A DNA stretch of 64,000 nucleotides from Incurvaria masculella (Eukaryota; Arthropoda; Insecta; Lepidoptera; Incurvariidae): NCBI GenBank assembly GCA_946894095.1, contig OX335641.1:6652501-6716500 (forward strand), given 5' to 3'. Both the position numbers and the translations under genes were made by a program. Positions within the stretch are counted from its first letter, which is position 1, and each line of letters starts with the position of its first letter. The notes beneath the pieces are model-generated. The model did no database searches, was not told the DNA's origin, and saw only the letters and a list, made by a program, of their open reading frames with translations. Below are positions 13,601-19,968 of the stretch, piece by piece.

Positions 13601-16600
13601 CCGGGTTGGTACCATCGCATTGAATGAACGATGGTCGAAGCGGCAATGAAAATTGTCCGTGTTTTCCATCCAGTTCAGTGTAGCCGAGCAATATAAGGAA
13701 GGTCCTGGCATGGCACCTAGTTCCCATGTGGTGTGTTGGGCTAATACCATGACAGAAGGTGTGGTATTAGCCATCATGTCCAGTCACATAAAAAAAAAAA
13801 AAACCTCCCTCCCGTCTGTATAAGTGGTGGGGCCTGCAGGGCCGACGTGCGTGTGCCCGGGAACCAATCCGTATTGAACTTATAGCTATTCTGAAGTGAA
13901 ATTTTTGCCACTCAGGGGTGGAAATAGAACCATTCCAGAGACCATTCCAGATATTTGTTGGTTCTCTACTTTGGATGTTATTCCGGACGTGTGGAGTAGG
14001 AATGGTAAATGCTATATTTTTTGGAGCCGGATGTTGGAATCCTTTGCTGAGCCCGCTTAATCCATCAGGCCCAACAAGGGTAAATCGATTTCTAGTTGTG
14101 TAGTAGGATAATTTACACATGTCCCTTTTAAGAGGTGAAAGCACAATGCCGGTCTTATTGCAGTTTTTTTTTATTTTCTACTAGTTTCAAACGTAACTAC
14201 CTAATAAATTTCGTCTTTTACAGGAAATGCGTCCGACGGAAGCTATGCGGAGAAGAGGTTCAAATTTGTGTGCAAAGCTCAGTCTCAAGAACAAATTAAA
14301 GTACGTACACTGAATCAATTAGCCATTAGCATAGTCACCACTTTCTGATAATAATTAGCTTGCCTGGTTGTTACAATGACATGGTGCTTAAATCTTTTTT
14401 TTCCAGATAAGACTGGATAAAGAGGAGGACCGTTACTGTACGGCCCGCGGGTCGTGCGGCCCTGAACCTCCGCAGGAGGAGGGTGGGTGGGGGTCGTGGG
14501 GCGAGTGGGGCGCCTGCTCGGCGTCGTGCGGCGGCGGCCAACAGCTGCGCAGCCGCCAGTGTCTCCAGCCGCCCTGCCCGGGCACCGCGGACATGCTGCG
14601 GCCCTGCAACACTCACGCTTGCACTGGTGGGTACAGCGGAAGGACTCACGCCCAACACGACCCCAGAGCCGTGCGAGGAATTTGCTCCGGGCCCGTTAGC
14701 AGTAGGGTAGGGTTTCAATCGAGGTCGGTGGCCACCCTCCTTAACGTGCTAATGTTTCGAATGGCTTCAAGCATCTCTAGCTAGAACCATCGGACGCCTA
14801 GATTACCCCCTCTCGATCTCTCCCTCTCTACTTATTCATATCCTACAGGATGCCCCCCGTGATGACTTCGCACTCTCCATGTAGGTATGAGCGTAGCTTG
14901 GAAGGCCTAGATTATTAAAGAAACCAAAACCAGCAACTTCCCTGGCAGTCATCTTGCTCCGATATTATTATTTCATTTTTGATAGACTAGCGCTTTCGCT
15001 GATGCGTCTATATCTTAAGTTTCTAAGTATTGTTAAGTTATTTGTAAGTATATATGAAGTTTATTTTGTTGTATTTTCTTGTCGAGTCTGTTCTTAAACG
15101 GGTTCACTGAATTCGAACATATAACTTCACTAGCGTAGCTTGTTGCAACAGTCCACAACTTTGAAATGACGTGCGAGGGTTTAGCTTGGCGGAGGTATTG
15201 ACTGCTTCATGTCAAAACTGTCATTTCTGTCAAGTTTAATTTACGAGTTTTTAGATGAAAGACTTACTCCATGATGAAGTTAGAATAAGGTTTAGAAGAA
15301 AAAAAAAGCTTTTGTTTGTCTTCAAACATTATTTAAATATCATTGATTGTAGCATAAAATTTTGAAAATAAAATTGAAGTATAAAATGAGATATTATAGG
15401 TTATATTTTTGTGATATTTTCTTTCCCACATCTTCTTTTGATTAGCATGATTAAGAACAATTAATTTTTGGAATAACATGGAGAAAATTGATTTATTACA
15501 ATTACAGAGATAGAGTAAATACATATTTCAAATCTATTCTGTTTTATTTTGTATGTTATCTAACAGCTATGACAGACCTTTTAGGTAGGTAAGCTCGCTT
15601 AGACACCACCTGTCGTGATAAATAAGCAGTTTTCTTCCCCATTACCCTGAGCCATCTGCGGATGCACAGATGTGAGATATTTGACGTGCGCAGGCGAGTG
15701 GTCGTGTTGGAGCGAGTGGGGCGCGTGCTCGGGCGGGTGCGGAGCGGGCGGAGCAACCGTCGGGCAGCGCGTGCGCACGCGCAGCTGCCTCTCGCCTGAG
15801 GGCTGCGCGGACGCCGCCGCCGCCGTCGAGCGGCGCACCTGCCTCCAGGACACGTGCGGAGGTACGGCTCGTTTTATTTACTTCATAGGAAGGCGAGCCT
15901 CGAAACCTGTAGGCCAGGTCACCTCGAGCAAATATGCAATGCCAAACTTTGCGGAGCTCTGCTACCAATTCCTATGGAAATCTTGTAACCAACTTGCTTT
16001 CACAGAAGCGTAAGCCCTTCCTATCAACTTTAAAACATTCGGGGGGACAGATCACTATGTGTATGGTAACAAAAGAAAAATGGTCATTGACACATTGACT
16101 AGGGTAACTGAATAAAAATTGTGAATGACAAATATTTTTTCGAAGGATGTGTCATGATCAGAGAGCATTGATATCGTGAAGTGTTTTAAGTTATTATTTG
16201 TTTCACATGATAAATTAGTTTAGCTTAGATTTTCGTCAGCAAGAAATTATGTCCCCTGTAACAATTATTGATTCCTATAAGTAATATTGAATGTGTGTGA
16301 CAGGCGAGGGCGCCGGCTGGGGTGCGTGGGGCGAGTGGTCGGCGTGCGGCAGCGGCGAGCGCACGCGGCGACGCGACTGCGAGCGCGGCGCGTGCGCCGG
16401 CCCCATCATGCAAGTGGCGCTGTGCGGCACCGGCGCCGACGACGACATGGACAACGGTGAGGAACCCATGCAACCTCCAAGACTGGGAGGGAATCTGGAT
16501 TAGACGTTGAAAGCTCATTGGATCACATATACATAGGTTGTGTTCAAGTTGGCTTTTCCGTGCTGTACTGTACAGAAAAAAATAACAAATGGCTTAGTCC

Positions 16601-19600
16601 TGTTTCGACTTTTGGCGTTTTCTCTGACCCGAAAGTGAGTTACGCGCTGTTCTTGCTGCTCCCTTCTCCGCTGTAGTCCACCACGGAATCGGAGCAAGAA
16701 CAGGTGTCAACTGTCACTTAACATCAAGAAAATAGCAATTCCAATTTCATCTACCTAAACTTCTGGTAGTCATACTACAGGTCGCAATGTTGAGTTAGAC
16801 TTGCTGAAGAATAAAAATTAAGTGAGCTTTTAATTAATTTAGTTAGGAATGGGCGTTTCTTTTGTGCTTTGATGCATGATTAAAAGGATTTTCGTTGGTG
16901 AAATTTTTCCCTATTCTTATTTAGTTTTTGGGTTCGGGCTGGAGCATTTTTCACGATGTTTCGCCTGATTCCACCCTGTACCGGGGATAACAGGACAGAG
17001 TAGAACTATTTTTGCTGGCACTCAACATTACCATTAACTCAACTACTCAACATCAACATTACCACCCAGTTAGTTCATGCAATCCGCGATGGTCCATTGG
17101 TTCCTCATCTCTCACGCCCACGGTTGCTTAACCTCGATGACCGCACGTCAAGACCACTGGTGTACCGAAGCTGACAAACCTTGGCCCTTAGTCGCCTCTA
17201 TAATGTAACGCCTTTCCGCACCTCTATAACGTAGCGCATGATATAGACTGACTAATGCCTCCAATGCTCTCTAATAATATATCATGCCGGTGACAATATT
17301 TTTCAATTTCAAGTTGAATCTGTATATTAGAAATTCTGAAGAGAAAGAAGAGTCAGTGGGTTTTTACCAGGGTCTTCAGCAGGGAATCCAGGGGTCTGGA
17401 CTCTGGTCAAATTACCTAAACCTTTGCTTTGTTCTCAGATCTGAATGCACTGCCAGCCTACAGTCACAGCGTGGAGATGGCTTCATTCGTGACTCTGTCC
17501 AGTGTTTCGTCCCTCGGCGTCGGCGGGATCGTGGGCTGCGTGCTAGCGGCTTTTATCATTGGTGAGAGACTGAATACCAGCTGTAACTTGCAGCTTGCTT
17601 AATGCTGGCTATATTCTCAGTTAACATATCCAGCAAGTATGTACGGTCAGCAAGCGATAACTTGCAGTATTCTAGGCTTTCTTAGGCTTAGGTGAGGGTG
17701 TGTATATTTGTATATATATATATATATATACTTGCGTTGGAGTGATAGGGTTTGCTTGCAAGTGATTGTTGATAAATGAGGTGTCAATTAGTTGTATTAC
17801 TCTTGTCTTTGCAATAGTAAGTGTTTTTTAATCATATTTTTAAAATTGTGTTTTGTAGTTGAAAAAAGATCTGCATTACTAAAACTGCTGTTATAGGTAT
17901 TAACGAGTCGTGAAAGAACAGAATTTTGGGCATAGTTTGTGCGGTGTAGTTGAGTATGAAATAGATTAGTGTGTCCTGTGCGGCGCATTGGTACATTATA
18001 GGTGATTTCACCAACGAGCTCGGGACAATCTATTCGACTATTTACCAAATCAAAGAGGAAAGACATGTCTAGTAAAATTCGGCGCTCTTCAAGTGTTAAA
18101 AAGTTATGATACATCTATCTAAGTAGGAATGTAACTTATGCTTTGACTTAAAATTAACGTATTTCAATTGACTGGATCCGTTCAATTTGAGCTTTGTGAG
18201 TTAGGTATTGAGGAGACCATATGCATGACCCATATTCTAATACACTTCGAACATAGGCATAAAACAATGTTTTGAAACAATCAATATTTTTAAAGGGTTT
18301 TCCTACACGCATAATAAAACCAAGATTTTTATACGCCTTGTCGGTAATAGCATCAAAATTTTCAGAAAAAAGTAGTTTTTCGTCTATTATTACACCTAGG
18401 TCACGAACTGAAGCTACTTTATTTATTGGAGCATTGTTCATTGCATATTTAAAAATTATTGGCTTCACACTGCGGGTAAACGATATCTGTAGACATTTAT
18501 CGGCATTACCATTGATTCTGTTAAGTTTGTAATATTTAGAAAGCAGGATCAGATCAGATTGAAGGTTTTCGCAATCGGTATATTTGTTAATTACTTTTAT
18601 TACCTTTTTGTCATCGGCATACATTAAATGTCTTGAGTGAGTAATGAAATTGCCTATGTCAAAAAGGTAGGCATTGTAAAACAGCGGCCCCAATAGCGAG
18701 CCCTGGGGTACACCTGAGGGTATACTTATAAAATCTGATCTGAAACCACCCATTACGACTGCCTGCAATCTGTTTGAAAGATATGACTCTATCCATCTTA
18801 ATAAATCCCCATGAATCCCCAAGTATTTGAGTTTGATGGTCAGGATGGTGTCGTCAGGTCAGGTCAATATGACAGTGCATTAATGTCCAGTCACTTACAA
18901 AAATAAGAATGGCTAATAGTATGCGTGAGAATGTGCCATAATGGAAGTGTATGTCAGCTGCAGAAATCACAGAGCAATATCTAACATGTTGCTCGGCCGT
19001 TTCAGGTTGCTTGCTCACATTAGGGATGGCTATCTACTGTTCACGTCGGCCAGTCGGCGGTCGGCTGCCGTGGTCACGTAGGACCAAGGTGCCTTCCAGT
19101 CCACACTACATCACGGCAAAGCAGAACAGCTATGTCACCGTGCCGCTTAAGGACGTGGTATGTTTGAGGTTTTGGGAATGAATTGTGATTGGCGATGGTC
19201 GGACGCTTAACAATTTCCTCTCTTTGATGACAAGGCAACCTTTTTTATTTGTTAAGATTTGATGTTTCCCTTAGCATTCATTGCGTCAGTAAAATATACT
19301 TATAATTTCTAAAGAGCAAAGGCACAATAATATTAACATGCTGCAAATGTCAATGTTAATAATTCTCATATTAAAAAGTTCAAAGTGCTTTTTTGCAGTG
19401 AGTTTTGATTATTGTAGAGTAGATGCATAATAATTATTTATCAGCACCTGAAACTACTTCAAAAACGAGTGAATAATCTGCAATGCAATAAAATTTCATT
19501 TTTTCAACTGTATGTAGTTGTTTACCTTAGAATATCAGTATAAAATTAGAATATCTACAAAAAAAATGTATTGGATACATATTCAGTTCATCTCTTTCTC

Positions 19601-19968
19601 TTAATGTTTCGTCCCTTTTCATACGCCTTTTGCATTATAATAACGAGGGGTCCTAGAGAACCTCCAACACTTTGTTCAGTCAAAATGTCTCAATTTGTTT
19701 CTCAAGTGTATATTTTCACCCCCAGCCCCGAAAAGCGAAGCGTCAGCCTTCATTCACCGGCATATGCAGCACATCCGGAGGAATCGTCCTCTCCAAGAGC
19801 AACAACCTCTCTAATGCTAACAACCATAACAACACTCTCACTACACCCAAACTTTATCCCAAGGCCATAGCCAATGAGTATGACTCTATGGGCACGCTCA
19901 AACGGCACTCCGTCAGCCAGCAGAACAACAAGAATATTGTTGACCCGGATGAGGAAAAGTTCTATTGA
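1518..19968 (+). CDS. Sema5c: Sema5c-type transmembrane semaphorin, 19 coding exons, complete
   Basis: Class-5 semaphorin, a type I cell-surface protein of the axon-guidance and adhesion family. Exons: 1518-1626, 3162-3264, 5115-5322, 6783-6937, 7981-8140, 8985-9184, 9889-10050, 10552-10849, 11153-11357, 11785-11937, 12383-12586, 13162-13389, 14224-14300, 14407-14626, 15694-15861, 16304-16456, 17439-17561, 19006-19157, 19726-19968. The joined frame has no stop before 19966-19968 and codes for 1106 residues. Domain order: signal peptide about 1-23, Sema domain about 30-465, PSI 484-520, seven thrombospondin type-1 repeats about 534-930, membrane helix about 960-986, cytoplasmic tail 987-1106. 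Sema plus PSI plus tandem TSRs plus a membrane helix is diagnostic of class 5; in insects this is Sema5c. The ATG at 1518 has a good context (AAGATGG) and starts the signal peptide. Every intron is GT-AG with matching phase. Non-coding first exons may lie upstream. Orthology rests on remembered family features, not a search. Confidence 0.93.
2440..2780 (-). mobile_element. SINE copy (body family B) in intron 1
   Basis: Minus-strand SINE. It contains the tail signature CTGGACATGGATGGCTAATACC, the GAACTG...GAAAAC and CATTGCCG blocks, and the head-proximal CGAAATGCACTTATCCAACTC that also occurs near 7830, 24605, 27020, 47220 and 48460. Diverged; the region between these blocks has lost the usual ACCACCTAGTAG motif. 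The rest of intron 1 shows nothing I recognise. Confidence 0.7.
3162..3264 (+). CDS. Sema5c: Sema5c exon 2: start of Sema domain
   Basis: Residues 37-70. TTTTCAG acceptor and GTGAGT donor. The segment ending [13 protein letters not shown] is the first beta-propeller strand region of class-5 Sema domains. The sequence DNTT gives a possible N-glycosylation site. It enters in phase 1 and leaves in phase 2. Confidence 0.9.
3265..3824. other. Intron 2, 5' part
   Basis: No feature recognised. AT-rich intronic sequence with short homopolymers. Confidence 0.4.
3825..4345 (+). mobile_element. LINE 3' end, 5'-truncated, in intron 2
   Basis: The frame to 4031 ends with [19 protein letters not shown] and VFYRIEDFL, resembling the extreme C-terminus of jockey-type reverse transcriptase ORFs. 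It is followed by an AT-rich 3' UTR, AATAAAG and a short (GAAATAT)n tail at 4320-4343, the microsatellite-type tail of insect LINEs. Subfamily assignment is from memory. Confidence 0.6.
4346..5114. other. Intron 2, 3' part
   Basis: No feature recognised apart from the exon 3 acceptor at its end. Short open frames here have no exon-like properties. Confidence 0.4.
5115..5322 (+). CDS. Sema5c: Sema5c exon 3: Sema domain
   Basis: Residues 71-140. It reads DALYRLSL, then a cysteine-bearing stretch with CQDKGQ and the hallmark [22 protein letters not shown]. These are core Sema-domain blade motifs with conserved cysteines. Acceptor TTCCCTAG, donor GTTGGT, phase 0 at the end. It is far richer in G+C than the surrounding introns. 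A decayed copy of its 3' part lies directly downstream (see 5340-5431). Confidence 0.93.
5340..5431 (+). pseudogene. Decayed tandem copy of the 3' end of Sema5c exon 3
   Basis: Positions 5340-5431 align without gaps to 5239-5330, an offset of exactly 101 bp; by hand I count 75 matches in 92. The copy includes the donor region (GTTGGTTT at 5424). Translated, it keeps the motif pattern YVKT...FAC..G..SPLCNW but a TGA stop replaces the CGA codon after the tryptophan, and the 101-bp offset puts it out of frame with exon 3. It is therefore an intronic pseudo-exon, not an alternative exon. Confidence 0.9.
5565..5960 (+). mobile_element. Jockey-like LINE C-terminal fragment in intron 3
   Basis: The segment around 5660-5765 (GGGGTCCTTCAAACATGGTG, then AAGCACCTAGCTGACTGGCA and the GGGCGTCGTCGAGCGC motif) matches 40430-40525 block for block. 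The frame resembles FKxGVKKHL-GxHxFRSPxE, the C-terminal end of a non-LTR reverse transcriptase ORF. It is decayed, with several frame breaks, and truncated at the 5' side. Confidence 0.65.
5945..6190 (+). repeat. Interspersed repeat C, copy 1
   Basis: Shares with 42635-42860 the ordered blocks TTGTTTATTCATCATC, GGATTTGTCATATTT, GCGAAGAAGAACTGG and CGTCCACTTAGTCTAAGTTT. The other copy ends in a (GAAAT)n tail, so this is probably a LINE 3' untranslated region. It follows directly on the jockey-like fragment here, which may be its coding part. Confidence 0.65.
6191..6782. other. Intron 3, 3' part
   Basis: An open frame continues at 6170-6454 but has no similarity I recognise and lies downstream of a LINE fragment; I do not call it a gene. 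6660-6715 resembles a short degraded repeat piece. Otherwise nothing. Confidence 0.35.
6783..6937 (+). CDS. Sema5c: Sema5c exon 4: Sema domain
   Basis: Residues 141-191, acceptor TTTCCACAG, donor GTATTG. Key motifs are [16 protein letters not shown] (with a possible N-glycosylation site NVT) and [17 protein letters not shown], the conserved Sema strand containing the DFxGxDxAI pattern. It leaves in phase 2. Confidence 0.93.
7073..7204. repeat. Intronic duplication, copy 1 (intron 4)
   Basis: 132 bp that recur at 9719-9821 in intron 6 in the same orientation. I see one base difference and a 29-bp block (7157-7185) missing from the other copy. Such closeness in intron sequence implies a recent copy event within the gene. 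Confidence 0.9.
7670..7905 (-). mobile_element. SINE copy (body family B) in intron 4
   Basis: Minus-strand copy. A poly-T at 7659-7666 is the reversed poly-A tail; then ACATGGGTGGTTAGTACC, AATTAGGTGCCATGCCAGG, CATTGAACTGGATGG, and CAGCTCGCATTCGTGATG with the tRNA-type lead block ATGCATTTATCCAACTTAG. An internal deletion removes the GGTGGTAGGG portion of the body. Confidence 0.8.
7981..8140 (+). CDS. Sema5c: Sema5c exon 5: Sema domain
   Basis: Residues 192-245. Contains [20 protein letters not shown] and [17 protein letters not shown], both strongly conserved Sema blocks (the [10 protein letters not shown] and FREVAVE segments). Acceptor CACTTGCAG, donor GTGAGA. The frame is fixed by the split arginine codon from exon 4. 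Confidence 0.93.
8141..8984. other. Intron 5
   Basis: No repeat or regulatory feature recognised. The open frame leading into exon 6 (from 8754) is chance extension of the exon frame upstream of its acceptor. Confidence 0.4.
8985..9184 (+). CDS. Sema5c: Sema5c exon 6: Sema domain
   Basis: Residues 246-311. Starts [16 protein letters not shown], the classic semaphorin (Y/F)SRxxRVCKNDxGG motif, followed by [12 protein letters not shown] (possible N-glycosylation) and [12 protein letters not shown]. Acceptor CACTGCAG, donor GTGACT, phase 2 out. Confidence 0.95.
9185..9718. other. Intron 6, 5' part
   Basis: No feature recognised. The rest of intron 6 contains the duplicated block at 9719-9821. 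Confidence 0.4.
9719..9821. repeat. Intronic duplication, copy 2 (intron 6)
   Basis: Partner of 7073-7204, lacking its internal 29 bp. It lies about 70 bp upstream of the exon 7 acceptor. No target-site duplication, tail or inverted repeat was found, so it is not obviously a transposon. Confidence 0.9.
9889..10050 (+). CDS. Sema5c: Sema5c exon 7: Sema domain
   Basis: Residues 312-365. Contains [12 protein letters not shown], the conserved Sema segment (xSAVCxY), then AFDGPYR and a G+C-rich linker ending RCRADD. Acceptor GTCCACAG, donor GTAAGT. The true frame begins by completing a serine codon split with exon 6. Confidence 0.92.
10212..10405. repeat. Interspersed repeat with 'TGTCCACTGCTGGACG' core, copy 1 (intron 7)
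   Basis: TCTTCTTCAGCC, then TTGTCCACTGCTGGACGCAG and GGCCTCCCCC. This core is familiar to me from many lepidopteran repeats near LINE 3' ends. A second, diverged copy is near 40044-40180 (GTCCACTGCTGGACATACGC). No coding capacity. Confidence 0.6.
10552..10849 (+). CDS. Sema5c: Sema5c exon 8: end of Sema domain
   Basis: Residues 366-465, the longest exon. Motifs: [39 protein letters not shown]. These are the last propeller blades of a class-5 Sema domain. Acceptor TTTCCACAG, donor GTGAGT, phase 0. Two decayed partial copies follow in the next intron. Confidence 0.93.
10868..10950 (+). pseudogene. Decayed partial copy A of Sema5c exon 8
   Basis: Begins 18 bp after exon 8. TTCAC at 10881 aligns with exon position 10649. 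After a gap of about 50 bp, GGAGGGTGTCATAATGAGG (from 10905) aligns with the exon block around 10723-10750. It shares the lead-in TACGCTAAAGTGG with copy B, so A and B are related to each other as well as to the exon. No usable frame remains. Confidence 0.7.
10987..11103 (+). pseudogene. Decayed partial copy B of Sema5c exon 8
   Basis: Aligns with exon 8 from 10649, an offset of 351 bp: ACACGTGACAGTGAACGTCAC, then GGAACACACCGATGCAGGTC, then a diverging GAGGGCCGCGGGATGGAGCT block. A one-base deletion shifts the frame and brings in a TGA, so it cannot code for the exon segment. It lies in the 303-bp intron just upstream of exon 9, so the intron is largely made of exon-8 copies. Confidence 0.85.
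11153..11357 (+). CDS. Sema5c: Sema5c exon 9: PSI domain
   Basis: Residues 466-533. After [15 protein letters not shown] comes the PSI (plexin-semaphorin-integrin) cysteine module, with cysteines at about 484, 493, 501 and 510 and the signature ADPYCGW. Acceptor CTTTTGCAG, donor GTACAG. It ends in phase 1, the phase used by the TSR exons that follow. Confidence 0.94.
11368..11420 (+). pseudogene. Possible decayed copy of the 5' end of Sema5c exon 9
   Basis: Ten bases past the exon 9 donor, the block containing GTGTACATAGGAG and CCTGCATGTTGGCG aligns without gaps to 11159-11198 at an offset of 221 bp. I count about 29 matches in 40, and the lead-in TTGCA resembles the exon 9 acceptor. This is weaker than the exon 3 and exon 8 cases, but the position fits the same pattern. 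Confidence 0.45.
11785..11937 (+). CDS. Sema5c: Sema5c exon 10: thrombospondin type-1 repeat 1
   Basis: Residues 534-584. [13 protein letters not shown] carries the WxxWxxW ladder of TSRs, the usual site of C-mannosylation, followed by CRTRRCDNP and NGGQTCKG. The exon is 153 nt and phase 1 at both ends, so it is a symmetric domain exon. Acceptor TTTCAACAG, donor GTGAGG. Confidence 0.94.
11938..12382. other. Intron 10
   Basis: No feature recognised; AT-rich, with the exon 11 acceptor TGTGGCAG at its end. Confidence 0.4.
12383..12586 (+). CDS. Sema5c: Sema5c exon 11: thrombospondin type-1 repeat 2
   Basis: Residues 585-652. [18 protein letters not shown] is a textbook TSR core; then [17 protein letters not shown] and the closing CSSLPPCP. 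204 nt, phase 1-1. The coding sequence is very rich in G+C compared with both flanking introns. Acceptor TGTGGCAG, donor GTGAGT. Confidence 0.95.
12587..13161. other. Intron 11
   Basis: No repeat recognised. A frame stays open through its 3' part into exon 12, but in a phase that does not match the TSR reading frame. Confidence 0.4.
13162..13389 (+). CDS. Sema5c: Sema5c exon 12: thrombospondin type-1 repeat 3 and start of repeat 4
   Basis: Residues 653-728. [13 protein letters not shown] begins repeat 3, which closes with RQPCERACD; then AAWTPWLQV begins an atypical fourth repeat that continues in exons 13 and 14. 228 nt, phase 1-1, extremely G+C-rich. Two donors are possible, GTCGCA at 13383 and GTAGCT at 13390. 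The second restores the frame into exon 13 and is chosen. Confidence 0.92.
13420..13803 (+). mobile_element. 5S rRNA-headed SINE, full length, in intron 12
   Basis: The head at 13452-13508 (CCGAAGTTAAGC, then CTGGG.CCGGT, then CTTGGATGGGTGACC) matches the internal control region of animal 5S rRNA genes in order and spacing. The body follows (ACTAGGTGGTAGGGTTAATC, TTTTCCATCCAGTTCAGTG, CCTGGCATGGCACCTAG) and a poly-A tail at 13789-13803. The body is shared with tRNA-headed copies elsewhere in this window. Sense orientation in Sema5c. Target-site duplications not resolved. Confidence 0.85.
13804..14223. other. Intron 12, 3' part
   Basis: Nothing recognised. Around 13925-13955 a short direct repeat (CATTCCAGA twice) is present. 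Confidence 0.35.
14224..14300 (+). CDS. Sema5c: Sema5c exon 13: middle of divergent TSR 4
   Basis: Residues 729-754, only 77 nt. [19 protein letters not shown]: the KRFxxxCKA pattern is characteristic of the divergent fourth TSR of class-5 semaphorins. A possible N-glycosylation site is at NAS. Acceptor CTTTTACAG, donor GTACGT, phase 0 out. Composition is near that of the introns, unlike the other TSR exons. Confidence 0.88.
14407..14626 (+). CDS. Sema5c: Sema5c exon 14: end of TSR 4 and TSR 5
   Basis: Residues 755-827. [17 protein letters not shown] closes repeat 4; [19 protein letters not shown] starts repeat 5, which ends with RPCNTHAC. The intron before it is only 106 bp. Acceptor TTTTTCCAG, donor GTGGGT. 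Phase 0 in, phase 1 out. Confidence 0.93.
14640..15204. other. Intron 14, 5' part: possible repeat, class unknown
   Basis: 14680-14830 has a non-coding, repeat-like texture (GGTCGGTGGCCACCC, AACCATCGGACGCCTAGATT, a CTCTCGATCTCTCCCTCTCT pyrimidine run) that I half-recognise from lepidopteran repeats, but there is no second copy here. The rest is AT-rich and featureless. Confidence 0.3.
15205..15640. repeat. Interspersed repeat D, copy 2
   Basis: Partner of 215-640. It lies in Sema5c intron 14 and ends about 55 bp before exon 15. The landmarks TTTCTGTCAAGTTTAA, TAGAATAAGGTT, TTTCAAATCTATTC, GTTTTATTTTGTATG and ATAAATAAGCAGTTTTC match in order. No terminal inverted repeats or target-site duplications identified. 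Confidence 0.7.
15694..15861 (+). CDS. Sema5c: Sema5c exon 15: thrombospondin type-1 repeat 6
   Basis: Residues 828-883. [24 protein letters not shown], then an alanine run ([12 protein letters not shown]) and CLQDTCGG. 168 nt, phase 1-1. An unusual cysteine sits between the first two tryptophans of the ladder (WSCW). Acceptor GTGCGCAG, donor GTACGG. Confidence 0.93.
15862..16303. other. Intron 15
   Basis: No feature recognised. Confidence 0.4.
16304..16456 (+). CDS. Sema5c: Sema5c exon 16: thrombospondin type-1 repeat 7
   Basis: Residues 884-934. [22 protein letters not shown] and a shortened C-terminal half ending with CGTG and an acidic DDDMDN juxtamembrane stretch. Fewer cysteines than repeats 2 and 5. 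153 nt, phase 1-1. Acceptor GTGTGACAG, donor GTGAGG. Confidence 0.92.
16457..17438. other. Intron 16
   Basis: No clear repeat. 17200-17240 contains a short imperfect direct repeat (CCTCTATAATGTAACGC / CCTCTATAACGTAGCGC). Confidence 0.4.
17439..17561 (+). CDS. Sema5c: Sema5c exon 17: juxtamembrane stalk and first half of the membrane helix
   Basis: Residues 935-975. After [14 protein letters not shown] the sequence turns hydrophobic ([17 protein letters not shown]), the start of the single membrane span. Glycine spacing of the GxGGxxG kind could favour helix packing. Phase 1 at both ends. Acceptor GTTCTCAG, donor GTGAGA. Confidence 0.9.
17700..18860 (-). mobile_element. Jockey-like LINE, 5'-truncated, antisense in intron 17
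   Basis: On the minus strand a 222-codon frame (18822-18154) encodes reverse-transcriptase domains: [13 protein letters not shown] and the catalytic box LMYADDKK, then a typical thumb region ([11 protein letters not shown]). After frame breaks around 18115-18153, a second frame (18114-17797) gives the C-terminal part. It loses similarity at about 18855, so the endonuclease and N-terminal RT parts are missing. A (TA)n tract at 17707-17732 may be its 3' tail. Inactive. It sits between the two exons that together encode the membrane helix. Confidence 0.85.
17706..17732. repeat. (TA)n microsatellite
   Basis: A run of about 13 TA units at the 3' side of the antisense LINE. It could be the LINE's tail or independent. 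Confidence 0.85.
19006..19157 (+). CDS. Sema5c: Sema5c exon 18: end of membrane helix, cytoplasmic start
   Basis: Residues 976-1026. [12 protein letters not shown] finishes the membrane helix and [14 protein letters not shown] supplies the positive stop-transfer stretch, followed by [21 protein letters not shown] with tyrosines that could be phosphorylated. Acceptor CGTTTCAG, donor GTATGT, phase 0 out. Confidence 0.9.
19158..19725. other. Intron 18
   Basis: No repeat recognised; a pyrimidine-rich end leads to the exon 19 acceptor. Confidence 0.4.
19726..19968 (+). CDS. Sema5c: Sema5c exon 19: cytoplasmic tail and stop
   Basis: Residues 1027-1106 plus TGA at 19966-19968. A basic start ([10 protein letters not shown]), an asparagine-rich middle ([12 protein letters not shown]), then [19 protein letters not shown] and the acidic end DPDEEKFY. 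Acceptor TTTCACCCCCAG. The low-complexity Asn stretch is typical of insect intracellular tails. Degenerate copies of the last 75 or so bases follow in the UTR. Confidence 0.92.
   Translation, partial: PRKAKRQPSFTGICSTSGGIVLSKSNNLSNANNHNNTLTTPKLYPKAIANEYDSMGTLKRHSVSQQNNKNIVDPDEEKFY

Noticed and set aside
11785..16456. G+C-rich TSR exons as horizontally acquired DNA
   Set aside because: They are spliced in phase into a standard animal gene; the high G+C follows from codon choice, and Gly, Ala, Arg and Cys content.
17706..17732. (TA)n tract as a replication origin or promoter
   Set aside because: A plain dinucleotide repeat beside a LINE end explains it.
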